Source of the DNA: Meghimatium bilineatum
Lineage: Eukaryota > Mollusca > Gastropoda > Stylommatophora > Philomycidae
DNA length: 64,000 nt
Reading direction: 5' to 3'
NCBI GenBank assembly: GCA_034231615.1
Contig: CM067319.1
Coordinates: 5,907,501-5,971,500 of the forward strand
Below, one piece after another: positions 63,346 to 64,000 of this stretch; positions within the stretch are counted from its first letter, which is position 1; every line of letters begins with the position of its first letter. The notes under the pieces are model-generated. The model had not been told where the DNA came from and did no database searches. It saw only the letters and a program-made list of their open reading frames with translations. The translations under genes were made by a program, and so were the position numbers.

Positions 63346-64000
63346 GAAAATAGTGTCTCATTACATGGCCGAAAATAGTGTCTCATTACATGGCCGAAAA
63401 TAGTGTCTCATTACATGGCTGAAAATAGTGTCTCATTACATGGCCGAAAATAGTGTCTCATTACATGGCCGAAAATAGTGTCTCATTACATGGCCGAAAA
63501 TAGTGTCTCATTACATGGCCGAAAATAGTGTCTCATTACATGGCCGAAAATAGTGTCTCATTACATGGCCGAAAATAGTGTCTCATTACATGGCCGAAAA
63601 TAGTGTCTCATTACATGGCCGAAAATAGTGTCTCATTACATGGCCGAAAATAGTGTCTCATTACATGGCCGAAAATAGTGTCTCATTACATGGCCGAAAA
63701 TAGTGTCTCATTACATGGCCGAAAATAGTGTCTCATTACATGGCCGAAAATAGTGTCTCATTACATGGCCGAAAATAGTGTCTCATTACATGGCCGAACA
63801 TAATGTCTCATTACATGGCCGAAAATAGTGTCTCATTACATGGCCGAAAATAGTGTCTCATTACATGGCCGAAAATAGTGTCTCATTACATGGCCGAAAA
63901 TAGTGTCTCATTACATGGCCGAAAATAGTGTCTCATTACATGGCCGAAAATAGTGTCTCATTACATGGCCGAAAATAGTGTCTCATTACATGGCCGAAAA
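63327..64000 (-). repeat. 25-bp minisatellite derived from LINE codons, runs off the window
   Basis: About 27 nearly identical units of TAGTGTCTCATTACATGGCC plus GAAAA, with rare variants at 63419 and 63800. On the minus strand the unit includes TTCGGCCATGTAATGAGACA, which reads F-G-H-V-M-R-H in the adjoining LINE. Confidence 0.96.

Overview
The window is animal nuclear DNA. It is AT-rich, and coding sequence sits in short GT-AG exons separated by multi-kilobase introns. The rest is crowded with truncated LINEs, GAA-tailed SINEs, small terminal-inverted-repeat elements and minisatellites. The two genes and the retroelement set suggest an invertebrate, perhaps a mollusc or another marine lineage. 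That placement is an inference and no species can be named. There is no operon, CRISPR array or rRNA gene. The only tRNA-like sequences look like SINE heads.

Gene 1 is on the minus strand and runs from a start at 42187 to beyond the left edge. Eleven exons can be joined with agreeing reading phase at every junction, giving 459 codons: 42146-42187, 38739-38993, 33911-34095, 30872-30982, 28003-28120, 26117-26212, 22288-22408, 16201-16296, 7851-7966, 5017-5125 and 1068-1195. The product starts with a DUF4062-type domain (FVSSTF, DLRWG, GERYGWIP). A NACHT-type P-loop NTPase follows, with Walker A GPSGWGKTSL and Walker B LVIIIDGLNE. This is the layout of nephrocystin-3/TEP1-like STAND proteins. 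The C-terminal repeat region lies outside the window.

Gene 2 is on the plus strand and starts at 58260. Its first two coding exons (58260-58444, 62149-62257) encode the N-terminal DUF4140 part of a DUF4140/DUF4139 ('mucoidy inhibitor A family', F37C4.5-like) protein, and it runs off the right edge. The two genes are divergent and about 16 kb apart. The gap between them holds only mobile elements and unassigned sequence.

Region by region: 1-42 kb is gene 1 with very repeat-rich introns. These include a 3.1-kb minisatellite at 16.9-20.0 kb, minisatellites at 3.7, 7.1, 26.5, 27.6 and 31.5 kb, and nested LINE/SINE insertions at 34.7-36.8 kb. From 42 to 58 kb is intergenic LINE and SINE debris, with a cluster of hairpins at 52.9-53.1 kb and long near-perfect inverted repeats at 55.5 and 57.9 kb. 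From 58 to 64 kb is gene 2, a long decayed RNase H LINE in its first intron, and a 25-bp minisatellite that runs to the window end.

LINE fragments are grouped here by their C-terminal protein signatures as working families A to I. The letters are mine and do not correspond to database names. The observations most worth following up are: a minisatellite that copied a gene 1 splice donor about ten times; three minisatellites that grew out of LINE sequence; insertions whose target-site duplications can be read directly; and several long hairpins.
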